From NCBI GenBank assembly GCA_937967995.1, contig CALBTB010000009.1, forward strand, positions 248,001-312,000: a DNA stretch of 64,000 nt. The letters are read 5' to 3'. The first letter of the stretch is position 1. Every line of letters begins with the position of its first letter. The notes beneath the pieces are model-generated. The model searched no databases and was not told where the DNA came from. It saw only the letters and a program-made list of their open reading frames with translations. The DNA is from an uncultured Gammaproteobacteria bacterium. GTDB lineage: Bacteria; Pseudomonadota; Gammaproteobacteria; UBA6429; Thiohalophilaceae. Position numbers and translations under genes: made by a program. Below are positions 44,226 through 54,491 of this stretch, in pieces.

Positions 44226-45208
44226 TGGTCTATCCCTGGCTACATGAGCAATGGCAGGCACTGGTTGATCGTGAACAGCAGGGCAGACTCGCGCATGGCA
44301 TCATCCTGCATGGCCTGGACGGTCTCGGTAAACAGCAGCTTGCTGTACAGTTTGCCAAATTCCTGTTGTGTGAATCACCACAGCAGGACCAGCCATGTGG
44401 CGAGTGCAAATCCTGTCATCAGTTCGAGGCCAGAACGCATCCGGATTTCATTCTGCTTGAACCGGAAGAAGCTGGAAAATCCATCAAGGTTCAGCAAATC
44501 AGGGAGCTTGTTAACCGCTTTGAACTGGCATCCCACTACACACGCTACCGTGTCGCTGTCATTAACCCGGCTGATGCCATGAACATGGCGGCGTCTAATA
44601 GCCTGCTGAAAACACTTGAAGAACCACCAGAAGGAACACTGATTATACTGGTCACCAGCCAGCTTAATGCCTTGCTGCCGACCATTCGCAGCCGTTGCCA
44701 GCATATTCTGATCCACAAACCGGAATATCGCATTGCAATGGATTGGTTGATAAATAACCATACCGAGAAAGAGGAAAATTGCCATGCGGCGCTGGCTCTC
44801 ACCAGTGGTGCGCCTGTCGCGGCACTTGGCGTGCTGGAATCCGAGGAAATGGTCCTGCGGGATGAGGCCTTTGCGGCCTTTTATGCCATTGGCACTGGCC
44901 AGCAGTCCGCGTTACCCCTTGCCGGCGCCTGGCTAAAGGCCATGTTGCCACAGCCGATACAGTGGCTATACAGCTGGGCAGGCGATCTGGCCAGATTAAA
45001 AACAGCAGCCGATGCAGAAATCGCCAATCGTGACAAGCGTGAAAATTTGCACAAACTGGCACAGCAGGTAGAATTAAACAGGATATTCACGTTTCTGGAT
45101 TTGCTGACAAGTCTGTTGCGGGTGCAACGAATACCATTAAACCCGCAAATGACACTGGAACACATACTGGTGCAATGGCAGACACTCACGTCAGACCAGC
45201 GTAGATAA
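44222..45208 (+). CDS. holB: DNA polymerase III delta' subunit
   Basis: The 328-residue clamp-loader protein has the zinc-binding cysteines 'CGECKSCHQFEARTHPD' and the conserved SRC motif in 'IRSRCQHI'. The P-loop region reads 'GLDGLGKQQLAVQFAK', with glutamine in place of threonine, as usual for a subunit that does not hydrolyse ATP. It overlaps tmk by four bases. The order tmk-holB-pilZ-tatD is standard. Confidence 0.95.
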   Translation: MMVYPWLHEQWQALVDREQQGRLAHGIILHGLDGLGKQQLAVQFAKFLLCESPQQDQPCGECKSCHQFEARTHPDFILLEPEEAGKSIKVQQIRELVNRFELASHYTRYRVAVINPADAMNMAASNSLLKTLEEPPEGTLIILVTSQLNALLPTIRSRCQHILIHKPEYRIAMDWLINNHTEKEENCHAALALTSGAPVAALGVLESEEMVLRDEAFAAFYAIGTGQQSALPLAGAWLKAMLPQPIQWLYSWAGDLARLKTAADAEIANRDKRENLHKLAQQVELNRIFTFLDLLTSLLRVQRIPLNPQMTLEHILVQWQTLTSDQRR

Positions 45209-45225
45209 AGGAACAGGAACCAATC

Positions 45226-45591
45226 ATGACAACGCTACCCAAAGGCATGCCCGGTGGTCGACAGGGAATACTGTCTCTGACGATTAAGGACAAGAGCGCA
45301 TTGTATGCGGCATATATGCCTTTTATAAAAAACGGTGGTTTGTTTATTCCAACCAATAAAAGCTATTCACTGGGTGATGAGGTTTTCATGCTGTTAACCC
45401 TGATGGATGAGAAGGAAAAACTTCCGGTTGCAGGCAAAATTGTCTGGGTCACACCCAAAGGTGCACAGGGTAACCGGGCGGCAGGCATTGGCGTGCAGTT
45501 CAGCGAGCAGGACGGCGGTAGTGCACGTACCAAAATCGAAACCTATCTGGCTGGCGCACTGAAATCTGATCGCCAAACGCATACGATGTAA
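45226..45591 (+). CDS. pilZ: PilZ-domain protein (type IV pilus PilZ)
   Basis: The 121-residue single-domain protein has 'YMPFIKNGGLFIPTNKSYSLGDEVFMLL' and 'GKIVWVTPKG'. It lacks the RxxxR c-di-GMP motif at its N-terminus, as does founding-type PilZ of type IV pilus assembly. The position between holB and tatD is the classical one. Confidence 0.93.
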   Translation: MTTLPKGMPGGRQGILSLTIKDKSALYAAYMPFIKNGGLFIPTNKSYSLGDEVFMLLTLMDEKEKLPVAGKIVWVTPKGAQGNRAAGIGVQFSEQDGGSARTKIETYLAGALKSDRQTHTM

Positions 45592-45633
45592 TTATAATAG
45601 CCGCTAATTTCTATAGCGGTTTCTTTATTTATC

Positions 45634-46413
45634 ATGCTGGTTGATTCTCATTGTCATCTTGATCGTCTGGATTTATCGCCTTTTAACGGCGAACTTGAGG
45701 GTGCACTGCAACATGCCCAGGAAGCCGGCATTTCACACATGCTGTGTGTCTGTATTGATCTTGAGCATTTTGACGATGTACTTGAACCCGCTAAAAAACA
45801 TCAGCATATATTTGCTTCAGTCGGTGTACACCCGAACGAACCGGTGGAAACTGAACCTGATACTGACACTCTGATCGCCCTGGCAGATAATGACCGGGTC
45901 ATTGCAATCGGTGAAACCGGGCTGGATTATTTTCGTAACGAAGGTGATCTGGAATGGCAGCGGGAGCGATTCAGAACACATATTGAGGCGGCAAAACAAA
46001 CCAGCAAACCATTAATTATTCACATGCGTGATGCCACCGATGATACGCTACGTGTTATGCAGGAAGAGTCCGCCGGTGACATCGGTGGTGTAATGCACTG
46101 TTTTGTCGAAGACTGGGAAACAGCAAAACGTGCGCTGGATCAGAACTTTTATATCTCTTTTTCCGGCATCGTCACGTTCAAGAACGCCCAGGAACTGAAA
46201 AACGTGGCCAAGAAAATGCCAGTCGACCGCATGCTGGTGGAAACCGATTCACCGTACCTGGCCCCGGTACCATTTCGTGGCAAATCCAATCAGCCCGCGT
46301 ACGTGAAATATGTCGCAGAACATATCGCCGAGCTGCGTGATGAGCCAGTCGAATATATTTGCGAGAAGACTTCAGAGAATTTCTTTCGACTTTTTTCTAC
46401 AGCGACAATCTGA
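45634..46413 (+). CDS. TatD-family metal-dependent hydrolase (YcfH)
   Basis: The 259-residue TIM-barrel protein has metal ligands in 'VDSHCHLDRL', 'IGETGLDYF', 'PLIIHMRDA', 'GVMHCFVED' and 'VETDSPYLAP'. TatD/YcfH proteins are metal-dependent deoxyribonucleases or deacylases. It ends the housekeeping string and converges with the thioesterase gene. Confidence 0.94.
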   Translation: MLVDSHCHLDRLDLSPFNGELEGALQHAQEAGISHMLCVCIDLEHFDDVLEPAKKHQHIFASVGVHPNEPVETEPDTDTLIALADNDRVIAIGETGLDYFRNEGDLEWQRERFRTHIEAAKQTSKPLIIHMRDATDDTLRVMQEESAGDIGGVMHCFVEDWETAKRALDQNFYISFSGIVTFKNAQELKNVAKKMPVDRMLVETDSPYLAPVPFRGKSNQPAYVKYVAEHIAELRDEPVEYICEKTSENFFRLFSTATI

Positions 46414-46423
46414 AAAAAATTAA

Positions 46424-46822
46424 CTAACCACCAATTGTTCTTGGTTTACGGTTTTCGTCAATCGCCACATAGGTCAGTGTCGCCGTTGCAACACGATCAC
46501 ATTCGATGGCATTTCTTTCACGTTCTGCAAAGGCGGTACAGGAGATAGTGATTGATGTATTACCTATTCGCTCGATTTCTGTAAAAATACTGACCAGGTC
46601 ACCGACATAAACCGGCTTAATAAACTCAAATTGATTGACGGCTACCGTTACAACCCGCCCGTTTGCACGTCGATGTGCCGCTATGCTGCCCGCAATATCC
46701 ACCTGCGACATCAGCCAGCCACCAAATATATCGCCTGACGCGTTGGTATTGGCAGGCATTGCGAGAACTCGAATAGAAGGGGTCTTATCTTGCGGAAGTG
46801 TATCTGGTTCTGACGATGGCAT
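46424..46822 (-). CDS. yciA: acyl-CoA thioesterase, YciA type
   Basis: The 132-residue hotdog-fold protein has 'TNASGDIFGGWLMSQVDIAGSIAAHR', with the catalytic aspartate, and 'NQFEFIKPVYVGDLVSI'. It hydrolyses acyl-CoAs. Its start overlaps the fadD-like stop by one base, placing it at the end of the beta-oxidation string. Confidence 0.92.
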   Translation of the reverse strand: MPSSEPDTLPQDKTPSIRVLAMPANTNASGDIFGGWLMSQVDIAGSIAAHRRANGRVVTVAVNQFEFIKPVYVGDLVSIFTEIERIGNTSITISCTAFAERERNAIECDRVATATLTYVAIDENRKPRTIGG

Positions 46823-48630
46823 TAATGTCCCTTGTATATCTCTTCCACAGCGTCCCTGAATTTATCAAGTATGACATTACGTTTAAGTTTCAGGGTTGGC
46901 GTAATGAGACCATTTTCGACTGTCCACGGTTCAAAGGTACTATGTACCTTATAAATGTTGGCATAACCCGGGAAGTCCTTTATTTGCTCATTCATGCGTT
47001 TCAGAATTTCATTACGGGCTTTTTCACTGTTGGCATTTTCTTCAGTGGCCTCAATCGCCAGTTTCTCGGCGAGCTTTTTCCAGGCATCTTCATTGAGGAC
47101 AGCAATCGCACTCAAAAAAGGTTTTTGTTCGCCTATAACCAGTAATTGATCAAATAGCGTGTCTTTGGCGATGGCCATTTCAGTATCGGCTGGTGGTACT
47201 TTCTCACCATTTGACAGCACCAGGATTTCCTTGATGCGACCAGTGATATAAATGAGATCGTTTTCTATTTTCGCCTTATCACCGGTATGCAACCAGCCAT
47301 CTGAATCAATGACTTCCCTGGTCTTGTCTTCAAGGTTCCAGTAGCCCAGCATAACACTGGGTGAGCGTACCAGTAGCTCATCGTTTTCACCCAGCTTTAC
47401 TTCCATGCCACGAATAGGCTCACCCACACTGCCGGGGTCATTATTATCCAGTTTATTGGTGCTGATAATGGGGCTGCTTTCTGTCAATCCATAACCTTGT
47501 GAAATGGTGAGTCCAAGGCCAATAAATGTTCTCGCCACTTCCATCGACAAGGGTGCACCACCACTGACGGCAAGTCGCATACGGCCACCAAGTTTTGCCA
47601 TGATTTTACGGCTAACCAATGCTTTCAACAGTGGCAGAAAAATAAGTTTCGGATGCCAGCTTTTTCGTCCCTGTTCGACTTCAAACTTGTGCCAGCCAAG
47701 GCTAACCGTGCTGTTGAACAGGAACCGGGCAATAGGAGATTTTTCCGCCAGTTGCGCATGAATTTTGTTGTAAACGCGTTCAAATATGCGTGGCACCGTA
47801 ACGAGAATTGTCGGTTTGATGGTGATGAGATCTTCGGCCAGTTGTTCAATGGAACGGGCATAATTGATGACACTGCCGCTAATAATTGGCAGGTAGTGTC
47901 CTACAGTACGTTCAAACATATGAGACAGCGGTAAGAACGACAAAAACTCATCATCATCGTACACATTGATGCTATACAATGCATTATCTGCATTCCACAG
48001 AATATTTTCGTGACTAAGCATCACACCCTTGGGTTTACCGGTGGTTCCGGAAGTATACACAATGGTTGCCAGTGTGGATTTGTGGGCTTGCAGTTCATTG
48101 AGTGCATAACGATGAGTAGAATCCGGAAGCCAGTCGTTGACATAATGCAGACGAGCATCACTGTCATCCTGTATTTTTTCCAGCGAAATAATCGTTTTGA
48201 GTGATTCGCGTGATTTGAGTCCCTGCTTGAGGTCGTTCCATTGTTCGGCCGTTTCAAACAAGAGTACCTTGACCTCAGCATCATCGATAATGTAGCTGAC
48301 ATTTTCAGAACGATCATTTGTATAAAGCGGCACAACAACCAGTCCGAGTCCGATTGCGGCCTGCTCAAACATAAGCCAATACGGACAATTGCTGACCATC
48401 AGGGCAACGCGATCTCCCGGGCTGAGTTGTTCACCTCGAAGCGCTTCCTGCCAGTGCGCAACATGATCCGCCATTTGCGACCATGTTAATGTCTGCCATT
48501 TATCGCTATTTTTTTCACAATAACGATAAGCCAGTTTATCCGGTGATTTTCTTACGCGAGCACAGAATAACTGAAACAGGTTTGTGGCTTCTTCGTAGCT
48601 AATATTGTCAATTTTTCCAGTCATAGGCAT
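46822..48630 (-). CDS. long-chain fatty-acid--CoA ligase
   Basis: The 602-residue ANL-family enzyme has the AMP motif 'VYTSGTTGKPKGVMLSH', 'SQGYGLTESSPI', 'DGWLHTGDKAKI', and a C-terminal lysine region ('TPTLKLKRNVIL'). It is of the FadD15/AMP-binding long-chain type without a signal peptide. It activates fatty acids for the downstream-acting enzymes encoded upstream in the same string. It lies three bases after the FadJ-like gene. Confidence 0.93.
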   Translation of the reverse strand: MPMTGKIDNISYEEATNLFQLFCARVRKSPDKLAYRYCEKNSDKWQTLTWSQMADHVAHWQEALRGEQLSPGDRVALMVSNCPYWLMFEQAAIGLGLVVVPLYTNDRSENVSYIIDDAEVKVLLFETAEQWNDLKQGLKSRESLKTIISLEKIQDDSDARLHYVNDWLPDSTHRYALNELQAHKSTLATIVYTSGTTGKPKGVMLSHENILWNADNALYSINVYDDDEFLSFLPLSHMFERTVGHYLPIISGSVINYARSIEQLAEDLITIKPTILVTVPRIFERVYNKIHAQLAEKSPIARFLFNSTVSLGWHKFEVEQGRKSWHPKLIFLPLLKALVSRKIMAKLGGRMRLAVSGGAPLSMEVARTFIGLGLTISQGYGLTESSPIISTNKLDNNDPGSVGEPIRGMEVKLGENDELLVRSPSVMLGYWNLEDKTREVIDSDGWLHTGDKAKIENDLIYITGRIKEILVLSNGEKVPPADTEMAIAKDTLFDQLLVIGEQKPFLSAIAVLNEDAWKKLAEKLAIEATEENANSEKARNEILKRMNEQIKDFPGYANIYKVHSTFEPWTVENGLITPTLKLKRNVILDKFRDAVEEIYKGH

Positions 48631-48632
48631 GA

Positions 48633-50681
48633 TTATTCATTATTGTTGTCGTTAGTAATAAATTCATTCCATCCAGCGTCAGCTTCAAAACGCGGTCCGT
48701 ATCGTTGTTGCAAATGTTCCAGCATCTTGGTTAACTGTGCACCACCACGATGCTTTATATAGTTAAACGGTCCACCGCGGAACGGGGCGAATCCGGTGCC
48801 AAACACCATTCCCGCATCCGCCTGGTCCGCATTTTCCACCACCTTGTCACGCAGGCAGGCAACGGCTTCATTAAGATAGCGTAAAATCAGCCTGTCCTGA
48901 ATATCCACCGGTGCCGTATAATCCTTCGGAATTGCTGGTTTGACGGGTTTTCCGTCCTTGAAAGTATAGAACCCTCGACCGGTTTTTTTACCCAGATAAC
49001 CCTTATCCACCATTTTCTTCAGTACCTCCGGCACTTCGATCGCCATATGCTTTGACAGATTTTCCGCCACATGCAGGCAGATATCCAGCCCGACTGTATC
49101 TGCGAGTTCGATCGGCCCCATCGGCATGCCATAATCCGTTGCTGCCTTGTCAATAACCGCCAGTGGTACGTCCTCTTCAGCAAGCACCACCGCTTCAATC
49201 AAATAGGGCATGAGTACCCGATTGACCAGAAATCCCGGCGTACTGGTGACAGGCAGAGGCAGGCGGTCAATCTGTCGAGTAAACGTGGCGGCCTGTTGCG
49301 CAATCAGCTTGTCAGTTGACTCGCTTTGTACGATTTCCACCAGCGGCATGAATGCAACCGGGTTGAAAAAATGCAGGCCTACCAGCCGTGCCGGGTTTTT
49401 TAAAGCGACATTAATTTCATTAAGTGGAATGCTGGATGTGTTGGTGGCGAGTATGGCATCCGGTTTTACCAGAGGCTCAATCGATTTAAACAGGTTTTGC
49501 TTGACTTCAGCATCTTCAAATATGGCTTCGATAACAACGTCGGCACGACGCAGGCCATTGCCTTTTGGGTCCGGTATCAATCGATCCATGGCAGCATTGA
49601 TAAGCAAGCGATTTTTCAGGCGACGTTGAAAAAGTTTATCTGCACGTTTCAGGACATTACCCAGAGTTTCGTTTTTTCTGTCCTGAATCGTAACGGTAAA
49701 TCCTCGTAGCGCACACCAGACCGCGATATCACCGCCCATTACACCACCGCCAATGACATGGACATGTCGGGGGGAATAGTCCTTTAACTTGCCAAGGCTC
49801 TTGAGTTGCTCCTGAAGCTGAAAAACGCGAATAAGATTTTGTGCTGTCTTGCCGACAATTAATCTCGCAACAGATTGCGCTTCCTGATCCAGCATTTCTT
49901 CCGGAGAGTCATAATGCTTGACCCAGAGATCAATCAGCGCGTAAGGAGACGGGTAGTGTGCACGTGGCGCCTTGGCGGCGACTTTTTTGGTTAACAGTCT
50001 CGCAAACAGCGGACGAACATGTTTGTATGATAGCAGGCGTTTCCACAGCGCCAGTTGCTTACGTTCAGGTGGTTTGGCAATTATTCCCCTGGCCGCATTG
50101 AGCAAGTGCCGTTTCGGTACGGCAAAATCCACAAGCCCCATTTTTTTTGCTGCGCGCGCATTCAATGTGCGTCCGGAAAGCATGATATCCATGGCCGACA
50201 TGGCACCCATGACACGAATAGAACGCAACGTACCGCCAAAGCCAGGATGAATACCCAGTTTGACCTCCGGCAAACCTAAACGGGTTTTACTATCGTCATC
50301 GGCCACGCGATAACGACAGGCCAGTGCCAGCTCCATGCCTCCGCCGAGACAAAAACCGTGTATCAAGGCGATAGTGGGACAGGAAAACGCTTCCAGCTTG
50401 TTAAAAATATCATGTGCACTACGAATTGTTTGTAATGCATCCTGCTCGGTTTTGAGACTGGTAAATTCATTTACATCAGCACCGGCAATAAATCCGCTCT
50501 CCTTGTCAGATAAAATAACAATACCAGCCGGCTGGCTGTTCTTGATTTCATCCAGAATTGAAGAAAATTCATGGAGTACTTCAGACGAAAGAACATTTGC
50601 GTGTGCGTCGGCTTTATCGAGGTGTAACCAGACTGTGTTATTAGTATCGTTTTCGATTTTCCAGTGTTTATAATTAGACAT
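48633..50681 (-). CDS. fadJ: bifunctional enoyl-CoA hydratase/3-hydroxyacyl-CoA dehydrogenase
   Basis: The 682-residue protein has an N-terminal crotonase domain ('FIAGADVNEF', 'IHGFCLGGGMELALAC', 'PEVKLGIHPGFGGT'). A 3-hydroxyacyl-CoA dehydrogenase domain follows, with NAD motif 'VIGGGVMGGDIAVWCALRG' (about 317) and 'LHFFNPVAFMPLVEIV'. The length matches the FadJ/FadB alpha subunit of the trifunctional complex. The thiolase partner is encoded 23 bases upstream. Confidence 0.94.
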   Translation of the reverse strand: MSNYKHWKIENDTNNTVWLHLDKADAHANVLSSEVLHEFSSILDEIKNSQPAGIVILSDKESGFIAGADVNEFTSLKTEQDALQTIRSAHDIFNKLEAFSCPTIALIHGFCLGGGMELALACRYRVADDDSKTRLGLPEVKLGIHPGFGGTLRSIRVMGAMSAMDIMLSGRTLNARAAKKMGLVDFAVPKRHLLNAARGIIAKPPERKQLALWKRLLSYKHVRPLFARLLTKKVAAKAPRAHYPSPYALIDLWVKHYDSPEEMLDQEAQSVARLIVGKTAQNLIRVFQLQEQLKSLGKLKDYSPRHVHVIGGGVMGGDIAVWCALRGFTVTIQDRKNETLGNVLKRADKLFQRRLKNRLLINAAMDRLIPDPKGNGLRRADVVIEAIFEDAEVKQNLFKSIEPLVKPDAILATNTSSIPLNEINVALKNPARLVGLHFFNPVAFMPLVEIVQSESTDKLIAQQAATFTRQIDRLPLPVTSTPGFLVNRVLMPYLIEAVVLAEEDVPLAVIDKAATDYGMPMGPIELADTVGLDICLHVAENLSKHMAIEVPEVLKKMVDKGYLGKKTGRGFYTFKDGKPVKPAIPKDYTAPVDIQDRLILRYLNEAVACLRDKVVENADQADAGMVFGTGFAPFRGGPFNYIKHRGGAQLTKMLEHLQQRYGPRFEADAGWNEFITNDNNNE

Positions 50682-50703
50682 TATTTACCCTCAATAATCA
50701 CAC

Positions 50704-52092
50704 TTAGACACGTTCTACCAGCATGGCACCACCCTGACCGCCACCAATACACAGGCTGGCAATACCGCGCTGGGCATTATTTCGTTTCAGCACATCGAGC
50801 AAGTGCAACACAATACGCGCGCCACTGGCGCCGACAGGGTGCCCGATGCTGATGCCACCGCCGTCGACGTTGAGTTTTTCCTGATCCAGTTCACCTATGG
50901 TGTCACTGACACCCAGTTCATTTTTACAATAATCCGGATCCTGCCAGGCAGCCAGACATCCCAGGACCTGTGCCGCAAAGGCTTCATTGATTTCCCAGTA
51001 ATCGATATCACTCAGGCTGAATTTATGGCGTTTTAAAATGGGCGTGATTGCATGCACCGGACCAAGCCCCATTTGTGCAGGTTCCAGTGCGGCCCATTGC
51101 GCATCAATAACCTGGCCCAGTACCGGCAATTTATACTCTTCAACGGCTTTTTCACTTGCGAGTAACAGAAGGGCGGCTCCATCGGTTATCTGGGCACTAT
51201 TACCGGCCGTGACCAGTCCGAATGGCCGATCAAATACCGGCCGCAGCTTTCCGAGCGCTTCCGGTGTTGAATCACGACGAAGTCCATCATCGTTCTCATA
51301 GACGCGTCCTTGGCGATCAAATAGTGTTTCGATTTCAGACAAATGCGCCTCATCCTGTGCTGCCGCGAGACGCATATGACTTCTAACCGCAAATTCATCC
51401 ATTTGCTGACGTGAAATGCCAAACCGGTAGGCCAGATTCTCGGCGGTCTGACCCATCGATAAACCCACAACCGGATCAGTTAAACCACGTAACAGACCAA
51501 TTACCGGTTTCAAATGGCGTGGTCGAAGCTGAGTAAAGACTTTCAAACGTTGCAGTAACGTTCTGGAAGTGCTCATGGCGCCCAGCCAGGTCACCATGTC
51601 ATTGTTATAAAGTACCGGTGCGTGACTCATTGATTCCACACCACCTGCCAGAACAAGATCAGCTCGTTTTGTCGCGATTTCCATTACAGCACAATCCAGC
51701 GCTTGTAAACCGGATGCGCAATTGCGTTGCACCGTCCAGGCCGGTACATCATTACCAATTCCAAGTCGAAGTGCCGTAACGCGGGCAATATTGGCTTCGT
51801 CCGGACCGGGCATGACACACCCCAGAACCACTTCATCGATGGCGGCGGGCTCAAATTGCTGGCGTGCCAGCAGGGCACGGCCGGCACCTATGACAAGATC
51901 GGCTGCGGCGAAGGGGCCGGGTTTGTTTCTGGCTTTGAGAAAAGGTGTACGACTTCCGTCGACAATGAATACAGGTCGCGATGGTTTACCGCCGGTACCT
52001 GTATTTTTTCCGGTTCGTGTGCTGGTTGTAGTGTTATTAGTTGTGCGTGCTTTTTTTGAACGCTGTGCGGTTTTCTTCTTCGTCGCAGGCAA
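50704..52092 (-). CDS. fadI: acetyl-CoA acyltransferase (thiolase) with basic N-terminal tail
   Basis: The 462-residue thiolase has nucleophile cysteine in 'QRNCASGLQALDC', 'GGISIGHPVGASGAR' and 'CIGGGQGGAML'. The TTG start at 52092 is supported by AGGAG eight bases upstream (52101-52105). This start adds a tail of about 36 residues rich in Lys, Arg, Thr and Gly (begins MPATKKKTAQRSKK) that usual thiolases lack. It forms the beta subunit with the FadJ-like protein and lies five bases after fadE. Confidence 0.92.
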   Translation of the reverse strand: MPATKKKTAQRSKKARTTNNTTTSTRTGKNTGTGGKPSRPVFIVDGSRTPFLKARNKPGPFAAADLVIGAGRALLARQQFEPAAIDEVVLGCVMPGPDEANIARVTALRLGIGNDVPAWTVQRNCASGLQALDCAVMEIATKRADLVLAGGVESMSHAPVLYNNDMVTWLGAMSTSRTLLQRLKVFTQLRPRHLKPVIGLLRGLTDPVVGLSMGQTAENLAYRFGISRQQMDEFAVRSHMRLAAAQDEAHLSEIETLFDRQGRVYENDDGLRRDSTPEALGKLRPVFDRPFGLVTAGNSAQITDGAALLLLASEKAVEEYKLPVLGQVIDAQWAALEPAQMGLGPVHAITPILKRHKFSLSDIDYWEINEAFAAQVLGCLAAWQDPDYCKNELGVSDTIGELDQEKLNVDGGGISIGHPVGASGARIVLHLLDVLKRNNAQRGIASLCIGGGQGGAMLVERV

Positions 52093-52097
52093 AACGG

Positions 52098-54362
52098 TTA
52101 CTCCTGTTTGAATTGCTTGTCAAAATCATCTACCTGGACCACTTCCCAGCGAGCTGTCTCAGCTTCACGGAGTGTGGTAGCTTCTTCCTCATTGATAACG
52201 CCTTCTTTTATCGCGGCTTCAAGCATACGATCCATAACCTGGTAGCCGGGTTCATAGGTTTTCATTGTCTTGCGAATTTTTCGCTCGATGTGCTCCGCTT
52301 TTATGACCTTGACCAGCGTATCTTCAAGTTTAGCAACGGTGTCATTCTGATTAGATGGAATAAATACACCCTGTGTTAGTCTGTCTCTTGCCTGAGACGG
52401 AGTTAATAGTAGTTCGGAAACTTTGTGTCCAAGTTTATCGCTCGGTGGTTTAAACCACATTCCTAGCGGAAATATCACAAACCGTAGCACCCAACCCAAT
52501 GCGCGATTCGGATAGTTTTGCAATAAACCATCAATGGCTGACTGGGTTTTGTACAACAAAAGATCACAACTCCAGCGCATGAGTGGAATGTCATCTTTAA
52601 TCTTACCTTGTGATTCAAAGCGTCGTAAAACTGCAGTCGTCAGATACATGTAACTGAGAATATCGCCAAGTCGGGCGGAAATTTTTTCGCGCCGCTTCAG
52701 GCTGGCGCCCAGCACTAAGATGGTTACATCGGTCAGTAAACCGAATGCCGCACTGAAACGTGTCAGCTTCTGGTAATATCGTCGTACCGGACCACGTGCG
52801 CCTGTATGAGCAAACCAGGAGCCAGTCAGTCCGTGAAACAGGCTGCGCCACTGGTTACTGATGAAAAACCGAATATGTCCGAACAAGGCGCGATCAAATT
52901 TTCTCGCAGAAACATTCCAGTCAACCTCATCCAGAGCTGACATTTCCTGAAAGATATAAGGATGGCTGCGAATCGCTCCCTGTCCAAAAATGATCATATT
53001 GCGTGTGAGAATATTGGCGCCTTCCACCGTGATACTGATTGGTACGGCCTGATAGGCACGCCCCAGTATGTTTCGTGGTCCCATGCAGATACCGGATCCA
53101 CCCAGGATATCCATGCCATCATTCACAACCAGACGCATACCTTCGGTCAGGTGATATTTGACAATAGCAGAAACCACAGAAGGTTTTTCACCGATATCGA
53201 TTGCGCCAGCAGTCAGGACACGAGCTGCATCCATTATATAGGTATAACCACCAATCCGTGCGAGTGCCTCTTCAATACCTTCGAATCGACCGATGGGTAA
53301 TTTAAACTGTTTACGTATTCGCGCATACGCGCCGACTGAGCGGCTGACCAGTTTTCCAGAACCGACGCTCAGGGCGGGCAGGGAAATCGACCGGCCATCT
53401 GCCAGGCACTCCATCAACATACGCCATCCCTGACCAATGCGCTCCTGCCCACCAATAATATAATCCATGGGAATAAACACATCCTTGCCACTATTTGGGC
53501 CATTCATAAAGGCAATATTGAGCGGTAAATGACGACGACCAATATTCACGCCGGGAGTATTGGTTGGAATTAATGCCAATGTGACACCCAGTTCCTCATC
53601 TTCTCCCAGAATGTGATCCGGATCGTACAACTTGAACGCCAGCCCAAGCAGCGTGGAGACTGGACCCAGTGTGATATAACGCTTGTTCCAGGTGAGCTTG
53701 ATGCCCAATACATTTTTCTGGTCCTGATAGTCGTCGTGGCACACAACACCAAAATCAGGAATGGCGCCAGCATCACTCCCGGCTTCAGGATTGGTCAGCG
53801 CGAAACAGGGGATTTCGTCACCAACTGACAAACGCGGCAGGTAATAATCCTTTTGCTCATCGGTACCATATTCCAGTAATAACTTACCCGGTCCAAGTGA
53901 GTTTGGGACCATCACGGTAACGGCGGCTGCCACGCTGCGAGTGGAGATTTTCAGTACAACTGTCGAATGCGCCAGTGCTGAAAATTCCAGGCCACCATAG
54001 CGCTTGGGAATAATCATGCTAAGGAATTTCTTTTCCTTGATAAATTGCCACACTTCTTGTGGAAGATCATATTGATTGTGGCTGATGTCCCAGTCGTCCA
54101 GCATTTCACAGAGTTCATTAACAGGGCCATCCAGAAAGGCCTGCTCTTCCTCAGTCAGGGTTGGTAACGACAGATTTCGAATACGGTTCCAGTGGGGCTT
54201 GCCGCTGAATAATTCTCCATCCAGCCAGACAGAGCCGGCACCTATCGCTTCGCGCTCTGTTTGGGACATACGCGGGCTGATTTTTCGAAATACTTTCAGA
54301 ATCGGCCCGCTGATCCAGCGAATGCGCCAATCCTGTTCGACGTGTTCGGTTTGTTTTTCCAT
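52098..54362 (-). CDS. fadE: acyl-CoA dehydrogenase, FadE type
   Basis: The 754-residue flavoprotein is of the long FadE type, not the 380-residue type. It carries 'CFALTNPEAGSDAGAIPD', 'RYITLGPVSTLLGLAFKL', 'YHLTEGMRLVVNDGMDILGG', 'ANILTRNMIIFGQGA', and a long C-terminal extension. It catalyses the first oxidation step of beta-oxidation. It is the first gene of the minus-strand string; the 129 AT-rich bases upstream probably hold the promoter. Confidence 0.95.
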   Translation of the reverse strand: MEKQTEHVEQDWRIRWISGPILKVFRKISPRMSQTEREAIGAGSVWLDGELFSGKPHWNRIRNLSLPTLTEEEQAFLDGPVNELCEMLDDWDISHNQYDLPQEVWQFIKEKKFLSMIIPKRYGGLEFSALAHSTVVLKISTRSVAAAVTVMVPNSLGPGKLLLEYGTDEQKDYYLPRLSVGDEIPCFALTNPEAGSDAGAIPDFGVVCHDDYQDQKNVLGIKLTWNKRYITLGPVSTLLGLAFKLYDPDHILGEDEELGVTLALIPTNTPGVNIGRRHLPLNIAFMNGPNSGKDVFIPMDYIIGGQERIGQGWRMLMECLADGRSISLPALSVGSGKLVSRSVGAYARIRKQFKLPIGRFEGIEEALARIGGYTYIMDAARVLTAGAIDIGEKPSVVSAIVKYHLTEGMRLVVNDGMDILGGSGICMGPRNILGRAYQAVPISITVEGANILTRNMIIFGQGAIRSHPYIFQEMSALDEVDWNVSARKFDRALFGHIRFFISNQWRSLFHGLTGSWFAHTGARGPVRRYYQKLTRFSAAFGLLTDVTILVLGASLKRREKISARLGDILSYMYLTTAVLRRFESQGKIKDDIPLMRWSCDLLLYKTQSAIDGLLQNYPNRALGWVLRFVIFPLGMWFKPPSDKLGHKVSELLLTPSQARDRLTQGVFIPSNQNDTVAKLEDTLVKVIKAEHIERKIRKTMKTYEPGYQVMDRMLEAAIKEGVINEEEATTLREAETARWEVVQVDDFDKQFKQE

Positions 54363-54491
54363 GTATTGAATCCTGATTCTGATCTCTTAATTTTGATGAT
54401 CAGAATATATAAAGAGTTTCATAAATTATAGTAGCGTCAGAGTCGTAAAATTACACAAGATATAGTCAAAATTTGTTTATTTCACAATTGT

